From assembly GCA_027627225.1 (NCBI GenBank), contig CM051034.1:45648048-45712047 (forward strand): DNA of 64,000 nt. The letters are read 5' to 3'. Below, one piece after another: positions 12,417-24,040 of the stretch. Under the pieces are notes generated by a model. The model was not told the DNA's origin and ran no database searches. It was given only the letters and a program-made list of their open reading frames with translations. Made by a program: the position numbers and the translations under genes. The number at the start of each line of letters is the position of its first letter. The stretch's first letter is position 1. The stretch comes from Congeria kusceri (Eukaryota; Mollusca; Bivalvia; Myida; Dreissenidae).

Positions 12417-13004
12417 TGACAATTATCGTCTTATTCCAACCAGATGGCGCTCGTCTCTTTCAGTCATTGTTCTAATTGCATACCCACACATGTATGGAAC
12501 ATTGTATTTGACGTGGATCTGGTTGACATGATTAGGAACGTTCTAGTTGTTATTTCGTCACACCCGAATGCGCGGTAAAACGTTGTCAGCGTAAATGTTA
12601 GGATTTTATGTACATCGTCTGTCCATATAAAACAACGCATTGCTTGTCTAGCGCAAAACATGGAACGCCATACACGTTCTTGTTTTATGTTTGGTTCATA
12701 CATCAAATTTCTTGCAAGCCAGCACATATGTGTGTATTCACTCAGAACAATTTTCATATGTATGCGAGTTGGTATAACCAGTTTGGACACTGATCGAGCA
12801 ATGGTTTCAATAATGTGTATATTATATGTTTAAACAAAAGACAAACAACTAAGAACACTGGTCTTCTAATACCGTTAATCATTCGTTCATTTCTAATAAA
12901 ATCTTGTTTTTTGGAATCCTGGAATAATAAAAACATAATGCACACTATTGTATTTTTCAGAAGCTGAGGTGACAATATGAAAATAATCGTAATATATTAG
13001 TATT
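12417..13004. other. Non-coding stretch between minisatellite and LINE
   Basis: No motif-bearing reading frame. It is the flank on the 3' side of the minus-strand LINE. Confidence 0.4.
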
Positions 13005-13273
13005 AAGTCGGATATGGTTTATTCAATATACAATAGACATACAGTCCGTGAGTATACATGATATACAAAAGTAAATAAATACATACACGGTGGTCATCTG
13101 TATAATACAATTAATTATAAGTAAATTACTAGCTGTTATAATACATTTCACAATAATAATACTATCAATATTATAATAAGTAATATATAATATAATATTA
13201 TATAATAAATCAAAATACAGTGCATTAGGTAAAGCGAGAAGTCAAGTGTGCAAAGCAAGAAATGTTAATCGTA

Positions 13274-16200
13274 CTAATATTTATACACATTTCTTTCAGT
13301 AAATGCTTTATGAACATACATAGCTAGGTTTCTGTTAACAATTGCATTGTCAGACTGCATTAATTCTATATATTTTGGTACATTAGGTCTTTTCCAGTAA
13401 TACTGTTTGATATACAATTTTCTAATATCAGTATATAGTGAACATTCTAGTATAAAATGAAACTCATCTTCAATAACATTACAATGCTGACATTTTCTTT
13501 CTTGGAAAGGTATTGGTTCAGGTTTATGCCATCTACCTGATTCCACTTCTAGCCTGTGGGAAGAAACTCTTAATTTACAAAGATTATATCTAAATTTATT
13601 AATACTGACATGTTTTAAGTAAGGTTGAAATTCAAATTTACAAAACATATTGTAATTTTTTGCTCTTGATGAATTATTTAGTTCTGTCATCCAGTTTTGT
13701 ATAAAAGCATCAGTTATTCTAGATTTAACTAAACATAAGAAACACTTTTCATCACCTACACCTTGGTTAATCCATGAATAATGTAAACCTAAAGATTGTA
13801 AAAGATTACATACAGATTTTGCCCATGAGTGGGTATTTGGTCTACTCATTAAAGTGCTATACATATGTAAATACATACACTTAACGTATTTGTGCTCCTC
13901 TAACTTAATAATTTTTAACCAATATCTTATAACATTAACAACTCTTTTGGCTATCAAGGATGTTCTACCAAGTTCTCCATATACAAAATTATTTTGGGTT
14001 TGGATTTTCACACCTAATAACCTTTTACAAAAATTTAATTGAACCCTCTCTAATGTCATAGACTCATTTAAGCCCCAGACCTCTGATCCATAGTTTAAAA
14101 TAGGTAAAACGAGCTGATCAAATAATTGTAGCTTGTTTTGTATAGAGATTAAAGGGAAGTTAATTAAGTATGAATTTAATTTAAAAACAGCTTTTGAAGC
14201 TTGACCTGCAAGTGTGTCGAAAGTACTTGCAAATGATCCACCTGTAGTAAAAACTATTCCCAAATATGAAAAGGTTTTAACAATTTCTAATTCCTGGCCT
14301 TTATATAAAAACTTAATATTACTCCTTAACTGACCCCCTTTTTTGAATATCATGACTTTGGTTTTAGCTGAGTTTACACATAGTTTCCATCTTTCACAGT
14401 ATTCTTCTAACAAACATAAGCCTTTCTGCAATTCTTCTTCAGATTCACACATAATTACAATATCATCTGCATATAAAAGCAAAAACAATTTCAACATACC
14501 AATATCAATACCATTAAAGCCATTTAACATATAATGTTCTTCTAAGTCATTCAGATAAAAGGAAAATAATAGCGGTGATAAAGACTCACCCTGTCTAACT
14601 CCTAAAAAACAAGAGAATTCTTCATTACTTATTGTATTACCCAATTTAATTCTTGATTTAACATTTGTATACATTGACTTAATAACATTAATAATATTTC
14701 CTCGAACGCCTAGCTTCAACAATTTGTACCAAATGATATCTCTTACCAAATAATCGAATGCTTTAGTAAAGTCAATAAATACAGCATACAATCTCTTTTT
14801 TTCATTTAAAATATGATTAATGATACCATGTAATACAAATATATTATCAATAGTTCCCATATTTTGCCTAAATCCTGCTTGTGCCTCTATATACACATGA
14901 TACTTTTCAGCCCAACTGTTCAACCTATTATTAATTACTTTGGTAAACAATTTTCCAAAAGTACTTAATAATGTTATCCCCCTGTAGTTATTTACATCAT
15001 CCTTATTACCCTTTTTATGTAAAGGCACAATAAAACCCTCACACCAAATTTCTGGGAAATATCCACACTCAAACAGTTTATTAAACAAGGTACACACAAC
15101 TTTTAAGAAGCTATTACTATAAATACCAAATTTAAAAAACTCATTAATTAGGTAATCAGGTCCAGCAGATTTACCATTGTGTATTTGTTTACATGCATTA
15201 AAAATTTCCTGGTCAGTAAATGGTATATTTAACTCATTAAACATAATATTCAGTTCCCCATTTAAATATCTTTCCTGAAAGTACAAAATATCTTCATCAG
15301 GCTGGTAAAATGTAGAATTTGGGTCATTTATTGATTTAAAGTAGTTTAAAAACTCCTTACTTGTTATGTTTTGCTTATCATGTTTTACACTAGTATTCTT
15401 TAACAATTTCCAATATAATTTTGCATTATTTAGCCTGGCATTTTCTAGTCTTTGTGATTGATTTTTATCATAAACATATTTCTTTTTTCTAATAGTGCTT
15501 TTATAACAACTTCTAGCTTTTACCATATTTTCTCTATTTTCATTTGAAGGAAAATTTCTGTACATATTCATGTTTTTATAATAACTTTGTCTTAAATTTT
15601 TACATTCAGCATCCATGTAAACAGCATCTTTATTGATAAAACATGCATTATCCACACAACTCTTTTTGAATAATGGTGAGCTAACATTTTTAATAATATC
15701 ACAAAAAGTGCTTAAATAAGTGTCCAATTCATTAATATTTCCAGTCTCGACAATATTAACACAAAGTGTTTCAAATGTATTTTTTATGTTGTCACAGTTT
15801 AATGCATCAATATATTCATTTTTTTTGTCATTATCCCATTTATAGATGTATGGTAATTTATTGACATCATTTTCAAAATAATATTCATCATTTAACTGTG
15901 TGTGATCTTCACAAACATTTATACCAGTTATAGTTGTACATTTAAGGCTAAGACTAACTATACAATGATCAGATAAAATATTAGGATCTAATATTTCAAA
16001 AGTTTGGACATAAGGAAACATATTACTTTTGCTAAGTACAAGATCTATAGTGCTACAACCCTGTGAACTTACAAACGTGTGCTTACCAATATTACTATCC
16101 GCACCTAATCTACCATTCAATATTCTTAGACCTGTCATTTTACAGAAATCCAATAAAAACTTCCCATTTTCATTAACAGTCTTATCCAAATTACATCTTG

Positions 16201-16777
16201 GTAGGCAACTATCCTGAACATAATCATCTGGTAACATATTTTCCACAACATCATGTACATTGTCATACGAAACAAAATCTGGCCTATCACCTACTCGGGC
16301 ATTAAAATCACCACATATAAAGAATTCACATGACTCACTATAGACATTATTGAAGTAAAGAATATCATCTGTTATTAATTCAAAAACACTGTTATCTACA
16401 AGGTACTGTCTTCCACTGCCTTTTGGTGCATTATACACTAAGCACAAAAATACATCATTCTTTAAATCAAACAATTTGCCATCAATCTTTATCCATTGCA
16501 TACAATCGTGTGTACTTTTAACAAATTGAACATAATTTTTAAGCCTATTATGTATATATGTTATAATTCCACCACTATATCTTTTTGCACTTTTCAGTAT
16601 AACTTTTCTGTGTAAAATATATGCAGTAAAATTTTCAACGTTATAATTAAACGCATCATTAGACCATGTCTCAGTGAACAGTAAAATATCATACCTTTTA
16701 AATAATGATTGCATTTCAATAGTGTCCAATTTATTATATTGTTTACCAACAAGTCCTTGCACATTTAATAAACACAC
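13274..16777 (-). CDS. LINE ORF2: endonuclease and reverse transcriptase
   Basis: ORF2 has 1167 open codons with no internal stop. The N-terminal APE-like endonuclease has LLNVQGL at the start, FTETW (about residue 35), CGDFNARVGD (about 155) and SDH (about 269). The reverse transcriptase has FIDFTKAFDY (about 668), GVRQGESLSPLL (about 729) and the catalytic YADD (about 769). Near residue 1094 is CQHCNVIEDEFHFILEC, a CX2CX7HX4C zinc-knuckle-like motif. The product would nick target DNA and reverse-transcribe the element's RNA there. The start is odd: position 16777 is a GTG, and no in-frame ATG precedes the endonuclease's first strand. The frame runs unbroken upstream to the TAG that ends ORF1 at 16808-16810. 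Translation must therefore use readthrough, a non-ATG start, or a start codon lost in this copy. Confidence 0.92.
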   Translation of the reverse strand: MCLLNVQGLVGKQYNKLDTIEMQSLFKRYDILLFTETWSNDAFNYNVENFTAYILHRKVILKSAKRYSGGIITYIHNRLKNYVQFVKSTHDCMQWIKIDGKLFDLKNDVFLCLVYNAPKGSGRQYLVDNSVFELITDDILYFNNVYSESCEFFICGDFNARVGDRPDFVSYDNVHDVVENMLPDDYVQDSCLPRCNLDKTVNENGKFLLDFCKMTGLRILNGRLGADSNIGKHTFVSSQGCSTIDLVLSKSNMFPYVQTFEILDPNILSDHCIVSLSLKCTTITGINVCEDHTQLNDEYYFENDVNKLPYIYKWDNDKKNEYIDALNCDNIKNTFETLCVNIVETGNINELDTYLSTFCDIIKNVSSPLFKKSCVDNACFINKDAVYMDAECKNLRQSYYKNMNMYRNFPSNENRENMVKARSCYKSTIRKKKYVYDKNQSQRLENARLNNAKLYWKLLKNTSVKHDKQNITSKEFLNYFKSINDPNSTFYQPDEDILYFQERYLNGELNIMFNELNIPFTDQEIFNACKQIHNGKSAGPDYLINEFFKFGIYSNSFLKVVCTLFNKLFECGYFPEIWCEGFIVPLHKKGNKDDVNNYRGITLLSTFGKLFTKVINNRLNSWAEKYHVYIEAQAGFRQNMGTIDNIFVLHGIINHILNEKKRLYAVFIDFTKAFDYLVRDIIWYKLLKLGVRGNIINVIKSMYTNVKSRIKLGNTISNEEFSCFLGVRQGESLSPLLFSFYLNDLEEHYMLNGFNGIDIGMLKLFLLLYADDIVIMCESEEELQKGLCLLEEYCERWKLCVNSAKTKVMIFKKGGQLRSNIKFLYKGQELEIVKTFSYLGIVFTTGGSFASTFDTLAGQASKAVFKLNSYLINFPLISIQNKLQLFDQLVLPILNYGSEVWGLNESMTLERVQLNFCKRLLGVKIQTQNNFVYGELGRTSLIAKRVVNVIRYWLKIIKLEEHKYVKCMYLHMYSTLMSRPNTHSWAKSVCNLLQSLGLHYSWINQGVGDEKCFLCLVKSRITDAFIQNWMTELNNSSRAKNYNMFCKFEFQPYLKHVSINKFRYNLCKLRVSSHRLEVESGRWHKPEPIPFQERKCQHCNVIEDEFHFILECSLYTDIRKLYIKQYYWKRPNVPKYIELMQSDNAIVNRNLAMYVHKAFTERNVYKY

Positions 16778-16807
16778 CTTGATCTCATTATTGACCTCAC
16801 CGCTGTC

Positions 16808-18302
16808 CTACTGACTCTTCGTTGCCGGTTTTTGATTGGTCGACGCCACTCCGGTTTCGTTCGCTCTGTCTCGTTTAACATTCCCCGTATAATTACTCGA
16901 TTTTGTTTTCTGGGATCCCACAGAAAGTTTATTTCGTCCCATGCTATTTTTTTCACGGTTTACGCATTGTTTATCACTGGAATCGTTGGTTTTCACGCTT
17001 GGTGTGCTGCTCCTCGTGTTCCTCGTGGTGGTTTTCCCCGTTGTGATAGATCCAGTAGACGTCGTGTGTTTAGTGTAATCGTTCGTTGGAATTCTTGTTG
17101 TTGGAAGTGTCACTGTGTTAATTTTAGGTGAAATTTCAAGGCAAGATGTGAATTGCAACACACTCTCCGGTAAGTTGATATCTTCTGACTTTCTCGTGTC
17201 TACAATTTCTCTTTTGTCACATGTATTTGACCCAGTTTCCGGATTGTTCAGTCTTGAGTGGGCGTGTCTACTTTGTGATGTTGACTCATCGCCACTGTCC
17301 TCAGTAAACACATTGTTTTCGACCTTGTCTATGTCTGTTTCGGCTGAATATAATCTCGAAGTCGTGGCAGCACCATCCTCAGCTTTCTTTGGTACCGACG
17401 TGTGTATTCCATTAAGTCTATTTGTGCCTAACACCTGAAACCAGTCCGGAAACATATCTTTCACACACCTTCCATCGATACACAATCTGGCCGGGTAACG
17501 CAACTGCACATTTCTTCTTTTCGACCTGGCATCAACCGCCTCCGCAGACTTGTACAGCGTCGATCTTGCATTCGAGATTTCCTTTGGATATTGTCTGTCG
17601 ATGCCAAATCTAGTGTTCTTAAGGAGATACACCTTTATCATTATCATTTCTGTATCACAGTAGTCTTTGAATCTAGCGATTAACGGTCTTTTCTGGTCAA
17701 TACCATCTCTGTATGCTTGTGGTGAAACTCGCCCTAATCTATGCGCCCGTTCTATGCATATTTCCTCAGTATCAATGTCTAGTTCGTTTTGTAAAAAACG
17801 AAGCACTAAATGTTTATCGCTAGTGTTATTTGCAAGCCTCTCTGTAATACCATAGAAGATCAGGTTATTCCGCATACTTCTGGCCTCAATATCTATTGAT
17901 TTATAGCCCAACAATTTGGACATCCGCACCTGTCTCTCACATATTTCTTCCATTTCACTAATTCTATTTTCAAGTTCTTTACAGTATTTATTTACATTTT
18001 GAACGTCTCTCCTACACGCATGCTGTTCATCTTCTACATCATTTATCTTTTCAAAGTTTCTGTTTATTTGAGCGAATATGCAATTCAACTTTTCATCTGT
18101 AGACAAACTAGCAAAACTCTCACTACTACTACTACTTGCCTTCTTTCGTTTCTTTGTCACTGTTTTCCAGTTCCCGCCATTTTCCCCGCCAGTTTCTCCT
18201 GTTCGAAATCACAAATCGGTCTTTCAACTGTATATCCTCACAAACGGCAAAATCACCTTTATCACCGTTTACACCACTACATTCCTCATCACAACTTTCC
18301 AT
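16808..18302 (-). CDS. LINE ORF1: L1-type RNA-binding protein, frameshifted near its N-terminus
   Basis: The open frame 16808-18160 encodes 450 residues. Order: a Lys/Ser-rich start (KKRKKASSSSS), a coiled coil (about residues 30-95, with KELENRISEMEEI), then an RRM-like fold (RSMRNNLIFYGITE, IERAHRLG, RPLIARFKDY), the usual C-terminal domain (ISNARSTLYKSAEA, RYPARLCIDG), and about 200 Ser/Thr-rich disordered residues ending in TKSQ. ORF1 proteins trimerise, bind the LINE RNA and act as chaperones. The frame has no ATG at its start (18160 is GTG). A separate minus frame from an ATG at about 18302 (MESCDEECSG) runs to 18132 and overlaps it. The simplest reading is one protein split by a 1-base indel near 18140-18160, so this copy is slightly damaged. 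The end is a single TAG followed in frame by ORF2. Confidence 0.82.
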
Positions 18303-18310
18303 TGTAACAA

Positions 18311-19340
18311 AACAACACACAGATTGAATCCCTTAAAATAGTCTTAAAATATAATTTTAATATCCACAATATTGATTTCATGTATTGATCACATGACCAC
18401 CGCACACCGATATGTGTGACAGACTGTATCATTTATCATGGAAAGCCCGAAACACAAGTTAGTAATAAATACTACTCTATTTTCAATTTCAAAGATTATA
18501 ACATCAAACACGATCATAAACGACGAAAATAAATACATATGCCTGATTCGGAAAGTCGAGAACATTGTAACTAGCTTCAGTCCGAATGTCATTTGTACAA
18601 CCACTTGTATTGATTTACAATAAAAACTGACATACATGAAACAAGCAAAGAATGCTAAAGATGTATTCGCAATGATTTGCATACAGAAATTGATTCAAAG
18701 GGTAAACAGGCAATCTGCACAGACAGATGTTAGACATTTCGACTCGAATTTCGTCAACACTATGCGTATTTCAAGTCCGATTTTTTTATGCAATCCGTTT
18801 AACTTTTTAAAATAAAAAAGAACATCTCAATAACATATTTTCTAGTATACGACATTTTCAAACAAATAATATTGTTAAAGTATTTTTTAAATAAAATAAC
18901 GTCATTTATTTAAACAACTCAATTGTATATATTATGTATTTATCCTGGTTTACAGAAATCCAACGACATGCGTTTAATTCATAAAATGATCTTACCATGG
19001 AACATTCTGAAACGAAAGCAATTTAGTTAAAAGTTAATATTAACATAGAATTACAGTTTAAATTGAGACTGTGTGTACAAAAAGGGCACCAATGGGACAA
19101 CATCAGTAAAAACATCTGAAATTTAAAGATTAATATTGGTATATAATAAGGTAAATATACTATAGATAATTATGGAAACATAATTTATGCATTCAGGAGT
19201 CCTTATAATGGCATACATTATTCAAATTGAAAATTATCTTTAAATTATTCTTAAAAAATATATAAATATTAATATATAATCCATGGGCAGTTAAATAATA
19301 TTATTTATATGTAACACAATAAATATGAGGCGACAAAATG
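18311..19340. other. AT-rich non-coding stretch
   Basis: This is the flank on the 5' side of the LINE. No exons or repeats could be supported. Confidence 0.4.
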
Positions 19341-21483
19341 CACTTTTTTAAAGAAATTACCCCTTTGAAACACTTTTCGTTGACATTGCCCTTTAGGACC
19401 CAATATTCGCGAAATGCTTGTTGTAATACAGTCACAGTACAGTTTCAATAGCATGTCCCAGTTCTGTTTTTGTTTCTTTACAAACTGTGAAATATTAAGA
19501 TGAAATGTTAAGATGAAAATCATTACAAATGATAGGTTAACTTACGTTTTTATACTCCACCTTATCCAGTTTTAACTGAAATAAGCATTGCAGTTATATA
19601 ATAAACAATGAATCAATTTAGAACCAAATATCGTTTCAAAATTGACCTTTGTTTAGTAAAATACTGTATATCTGAAGACATATGATGTGTGTGTTGTGTT
19701 TTTTTATCCTTACATACGTATTTCAAATGCCGATGACAGAAACAAATTGTATTAAATCGTTTCGTCCTGTCGTAAATGTCACTTTAGGAATCAGTTTCAG
19801 GCAATGCAATTTACTGTTCAAATATCACTAGTGTTGTTTCCTTAAATGCATTAACTAAACCAAACAAACAGCACTTAAAATGTTTACTTATTTATTTACT
19901 AGAATGTCTAACAAGACATTATTTTATCTAAGAATGCGAAAACACAATTACCATTATACACACCTATCTTTAACCGTTATTATATGCCGTTATTAATATC
20001 TTAATTTCACTTTGTTTAAGACATTACCACCTTGAAACACGTTTCGTATACATTGTCCTTTTAAGACAAAATACACTCGAAATGCTTGTTGTAATACAGT
20101 CCCGGTACAGATTCAATAGCATGTCCCAGTACTGTTTTGTTCATTTACAAACTGTGGAATGTTTAGATGAAAGTGAAAACAAATATTAGGTTTATTTACG
20201 TATTCAGTGTCGTACTCCCGCATTACCTGAAATAAGCATTGCAGTGATATAATAATCAATGAAGCAATTTAGAACCAAATATCGTTTTAAAATTGACATA
20301 TGTTTAGTTAAATAATGTATATCTAAAGACATATGATGTGTGTTTTGTGGGGTTTTTATCCTTGCATACGTATTTCGAATGTTAATGATAAAAACAATTG
20401 TACACAATCATTTCGCCCAGTCGTAAATATTCCTTTAGGAATTAATTTCAGACAAAGCAGTTTACTATTCAAATATCGCTAATGTTGTTTCCTTAAATGA
20501 ATCGACTATAACAAATAAGCACTCAATATGTGAGTTATTTAATAGAATGTCCAACGAGACATTATTTTATCTAAGAATGCGAAAACACATTTACCATTAT
20601 ACATACCTAATTTTGACCGTTATTATAAGCCATATTAGTATGTATATTTCACTTTTTTAAAGAAATTACCCCTTTGAAACACTTTTCGTTGACATTGCCC
20701 TTTAGGACCCAATATTCGCGAAATGCTTGTTGTAATACAGTCACAGTACAGTTTCAATAGCATGTCCCAGTTCTGTTTTTGTTTCTTTACAAACTGTGAA
20801 ATATTAAGATGAAATGTTAAGATGAAAATCATTACAAATGATAGGTTAACTTACGTTTTTATACTCCACCTTATCCAGTTTTAACTGAAATAAGCATTGC
20901 AGTTATATAATAAACAATGAATCAATTTAGAACCAAATATCGTTTCAAAATTGACCTTTGTTTAGTAAAATACTGTATATCTGAAGACATATGATGTGTG
21001 TGTTGTGTTTTTTTATCCTTACATACGTATTTCAAATGCCGATGACAAAAACAAATTGTATTAAATCGTTTCGTCCTGTCGTAAATGTCACTTTAGGAAT
21101 CAGTTTCAGGCAATGCAATTTACTGTTCAAATATCACTAGTGTTGTTTCCTTAAATGCATTAACTAAACCAAACAAACAGCACTTAAAATGTTTACTTAT
21201 TTATTTACTAGAATGTCTAACAAGACATTATTTTATCTAAGAATGCGAAAACACAATTACCATTATACACACCTATCTTTAACCGTTATTTTATGCCGTT
21301 ATTAATATCTTAATTTCACTTTGTTTAAGACATTACCACCTTGAAACACGTTTCGTATACATTGTCCTTTTAAGACAAAATGCACTGGAAATGCTTGTTG
21401 CAATACAGTCCCGGTACAGATTCAATAGCATGTCCCAGTACTGTTTTGTTCATTTACAAACTGTGGAATGTTTAGATGAAAGT
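19341..21483 (+). repeat. Higher-order tandem repeat A-B-A-B, 1309-bp period
   Basis: Monomer A occupies 19341-20007 and 20650-21316 (667 bp each, nearly identical). Monomer B occupies 20008-20649 (642 bp) and 21317-21483 (cut off). A and B are diverged relatives: both pass through TTTCAC, TTTAAGACATTACC-like, CGAAATGCTTGTTGTAATAC and GCATGTCCCAGT blocks. The two A copies differ at only a few sites, so the dimer was duplicated recently after the monomers had diverged. Identical open frames of 60-70 codons in the two A copies are by-products. Confidence 0.88.
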
Positions 21484-22188
21484 CATTTCCAGTTGACGTC
21501 CCACAATTAATTATTTAGGTCAATAATTTAAATAGGCTGTCAAACTTGGAAATAATTCTGAATTAAGCATTAAACTGAAATGCTCACCGGAAAACACATG
21601 GTTATAATTATAAAAAAAAACGTCCATACATGCATGTACAACGACGTGTACAAGCTATATATTATGTAAACGTTATATAGTTGTTGAAATGGGTCTTTCA
21701 CTAAGAACTTAATATAGTGGAATTGTATCGATAAATTAAACGTGCATTAACGGATTAATTTCGTCCGAGATCTGGTACCCACGTCAGTCAAAAAAACAAT
21801 GTTCATATATATTTGTTTAACTTGCTATAGCTGTGTTGTTTCACTTGTCAAAACAAATACAACTGAATTTACTTTTTACTATAATTATTTAACTATATTA
21901 TCATTATATTCGGTTGAATCGGAAAATTACTTAAATATTCCATTTGCTGGAATATGTACTCACTTTACTGGTCCAGAGATTAAAGGGAAAACAATTTGGC
22001 AATAAACCAGACACTTGGCCGATGACTTCAGTCAAATCCTTTGTTTGATACGACATAGATTAGTAGTTATCTCTGGCAAAGTATGCATTTAGAGGAGTGG
22101 AATTTAGCTTGTAATAAGTCACTATTGTGTTGAAACTCTGTTAAAGAAAATAAACATAATAGTTAACATATCATTTATAATATTTTAC
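21484..22188 (-). other. Intron or 3' flank of the B-box gene
   Basis: Lies immediately downstream of the B-box exon's splice donor (GT at 22188-22187). No NHL-repeat or other downstream exon was recognised on the minus strand. Confidence 0.4.
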
Positions 22189-23061
22189 CTGCTTGTCGGG
22201 TATCACTTCAATCAACTCATCGCTTCCTTCGCATACCTCTTGAAGCGTGCCAATCTCTTGAATTGTGGTTTGCAGAAAAGTTTGTGGTTCGGAATTCTTT
22301 TCAAAGCTAAATTTTACAATATGGTTTTCCAATGAACATTGTCTAATAATAGCATTTATGTCCTGTAGTTCCTTTTCCAGTCTTTTCGAAATGACATACA
22401 ACTGTCGTTGATGTTTTTTCTCTGACACGTCTTGTACAAGATGTTTCCGTTCTTGAATCCGCCGTTTTGTTTCCTTGCATTTTTTGTCTACTGTCTTTAG
22501 ATTGTCGGCATTCAGACTATGCTTACTCTGACCTGCATGTTTCGCCTTTGTTACTAGCTGGTCAAGTCTAGCTTTTAGTTCCGTGTTGTACGTTTCAATA
22601 GCATGTATATATGCGTCTTTGCATTCATCGTTTAATTTCACGTTTTCTTCGACACGCTTTTCTATCGTACATATTTCCTCTTCTAAGTCCCTTAGTGTCG
22701 TAAGTCGTTCGTTTGTCCGATGTTCATCAAAAATGATATCATGAAGATCCACTATTGAATCTTTACATGACATGTGGTTTAAACGAATACAACGCCCGCA
22801 AATAGTCGCATCGTGCTTTTCACAATAAAGCGCTTGGTTTTCTGTGGTATGGAGCGAACATTTTTGTTCGTGAATGTCCTTTTTTCGAATTTCTGGATTA
22901 TTTGCTAATTTATTTGATCCATCCAACTGAAATATGATGTGACCAGACGCTTTTGAATGTAATGCAAAACATTTTTCACCAAGTCGCACACTGCAGTTTT
23001 CGCAGAATCCAAACACGGGTTCGTCGAAGCAAAATCCGCAAACCTCGGATGCCGTTGCCAT
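22189..23061 (-). CDS. B-box / coiled-coil (TRIM-like) protein, 5' exon
   Basis: The exon encodes about 291 residues from ATG at 23061 (MATASEVCGFCFDEP) to PDKQ, then a donor CAG|GTAAAA. Residues 6-45 form a first B-box-like zinc module (CGFC, CENC, CFALHSKASGH). Residues 66-105 form a B-box 2 (KCSLH, YCEKHDATICGRC, NHMSC). There is no RING finger ahead of them. Residues about 110-240 are a long charged coiled coil (LEEEICTIEKRVEENV, CKETKRRIQERKHLVQ), typical of the dimerising TRIM helix. Large families of such RING-less TRIM-like proteins are known in bivalves, many ending in NHL propellers and often linked to signalling or innate immunity. The C-terminal exons were not seen, so target and function are open. 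The frame is intact. Conventional TRIMs usually carry RING, so this is TRIM-like rather than a clear orthologue. Confidence 0.85.
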
Positions 23062-24040
23062 AACCTGTCTAATGAACGTATCTATCCATATTATTAAATT
23101 TCAGAACGATTGTAGATTTTAGTCTTCAACGACACAACAAACACAGATTAAATCTGCTAGGTAAAACTCGACAAGACAGACACCTGTCATTTATTATATA
23201 CTATGATAATTTCTGACTGACATTTAGCTACCTGATATTCTTTACGTTATTTTATGGTAGAAATATTAGAAATATTTAAGGGACAGTTGCACAGTTTGGG
23301 GTTTGAAAACTATTTCTCTTAAAATAGAATTTTAAAACATAAATTTGAAGAATCTATCAAAACCTTTTGTCTGAAGTGCTGTTTGCAAAACATAATTAGT
23401 TTAATATTTATGATGATTGTTTGTGTAAACATTACTAGGGTATGTCTACCAGGTAGCAATTTTGTCTCGAAAAAATAACGTATATTCGTCAAACGTTTAA
23501 CTTTGCACAAGAAACGTACTTTCCAAACCTTAAAATAATAACAATACATGTATCATAGAACAGGAAAAGTCAGTTTTAGAAAAAAGAATTCTCACATGCA
23601 TAATCTGCGAAACTATCCCATTAAACCACTAAAACTAATTTTCGAATTATTGGCAGACGTAATCACCATCATCAGATTGTGTTTCGCGTGTAAGAACCAT
23701 GCCATAGGTTCTTGCTTCAGTGAGGGATTCTACTATAAATTTGCACAAAGTGATGAAGCATTGTGATACGGTGTGTCCGGATAATTATAGTATCGCTAAT
23801 TTAGAAATTAACAAATCAGTTGGAAAAACGTGATCACCAACACGCGATGGTATGTCGCGTACATGGAACCAGGCTTGTCACTTGAAGGTCAAGGTCGCAC
23901 TTACAAAACTCAGTGTTAAGAATGAATGCATGTATGTGTGACCGGACCATATTGTGTACAGTCATGCCAAGATAGATTGATCGCCGTCAGAAAAGGATTT
24001 GATGCACACAATAACCAGGTCCAAGGTCAAGATCATACTT
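23062..24040. other. Upstream flank of the B-box gene
   Basis: Would hold the promoter of the minus-strand B-box gene. Around 23870-24035 are short CAAGGTCAAGGTC-type motifs of the kind common in molluscan repeats. No exon was recognised. Confidence 0.4.

Larger units (their letters stand above)
13005..18310 (-). mobile_element. Near full-length non-LTR retrotransposon (LINE)
   Basis: On the minus strand the order is ORF1 (RNA-binding), ORF2 (endonuclease plus reverse transcriptase), then an AT-rich 3' UTR. A GAATAAACCATATC stretch near 13010-13025 could serve as polyadenylation signal. The 5' limit is set by the first ATG of the ORF1 N-terminus (about 18302) and is approximate. I could not find clear target-site duplications. 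A diverged relative of its C-terminus lies at 29552-30212. Clade is not assigned: ORF1 has an L1-like RRM plus C-terminal domain, and ORF2 has an APE-type endonuclease. Confidence 0.9.

Noticed and set aside
16765..16956. Small minus-strand frame bridging ORF1 and ORF2 of the LINE
   Set aside because: It overlaps both ORFs in another frame and has no conserved motif; considered and rejected as the ORF2 start.
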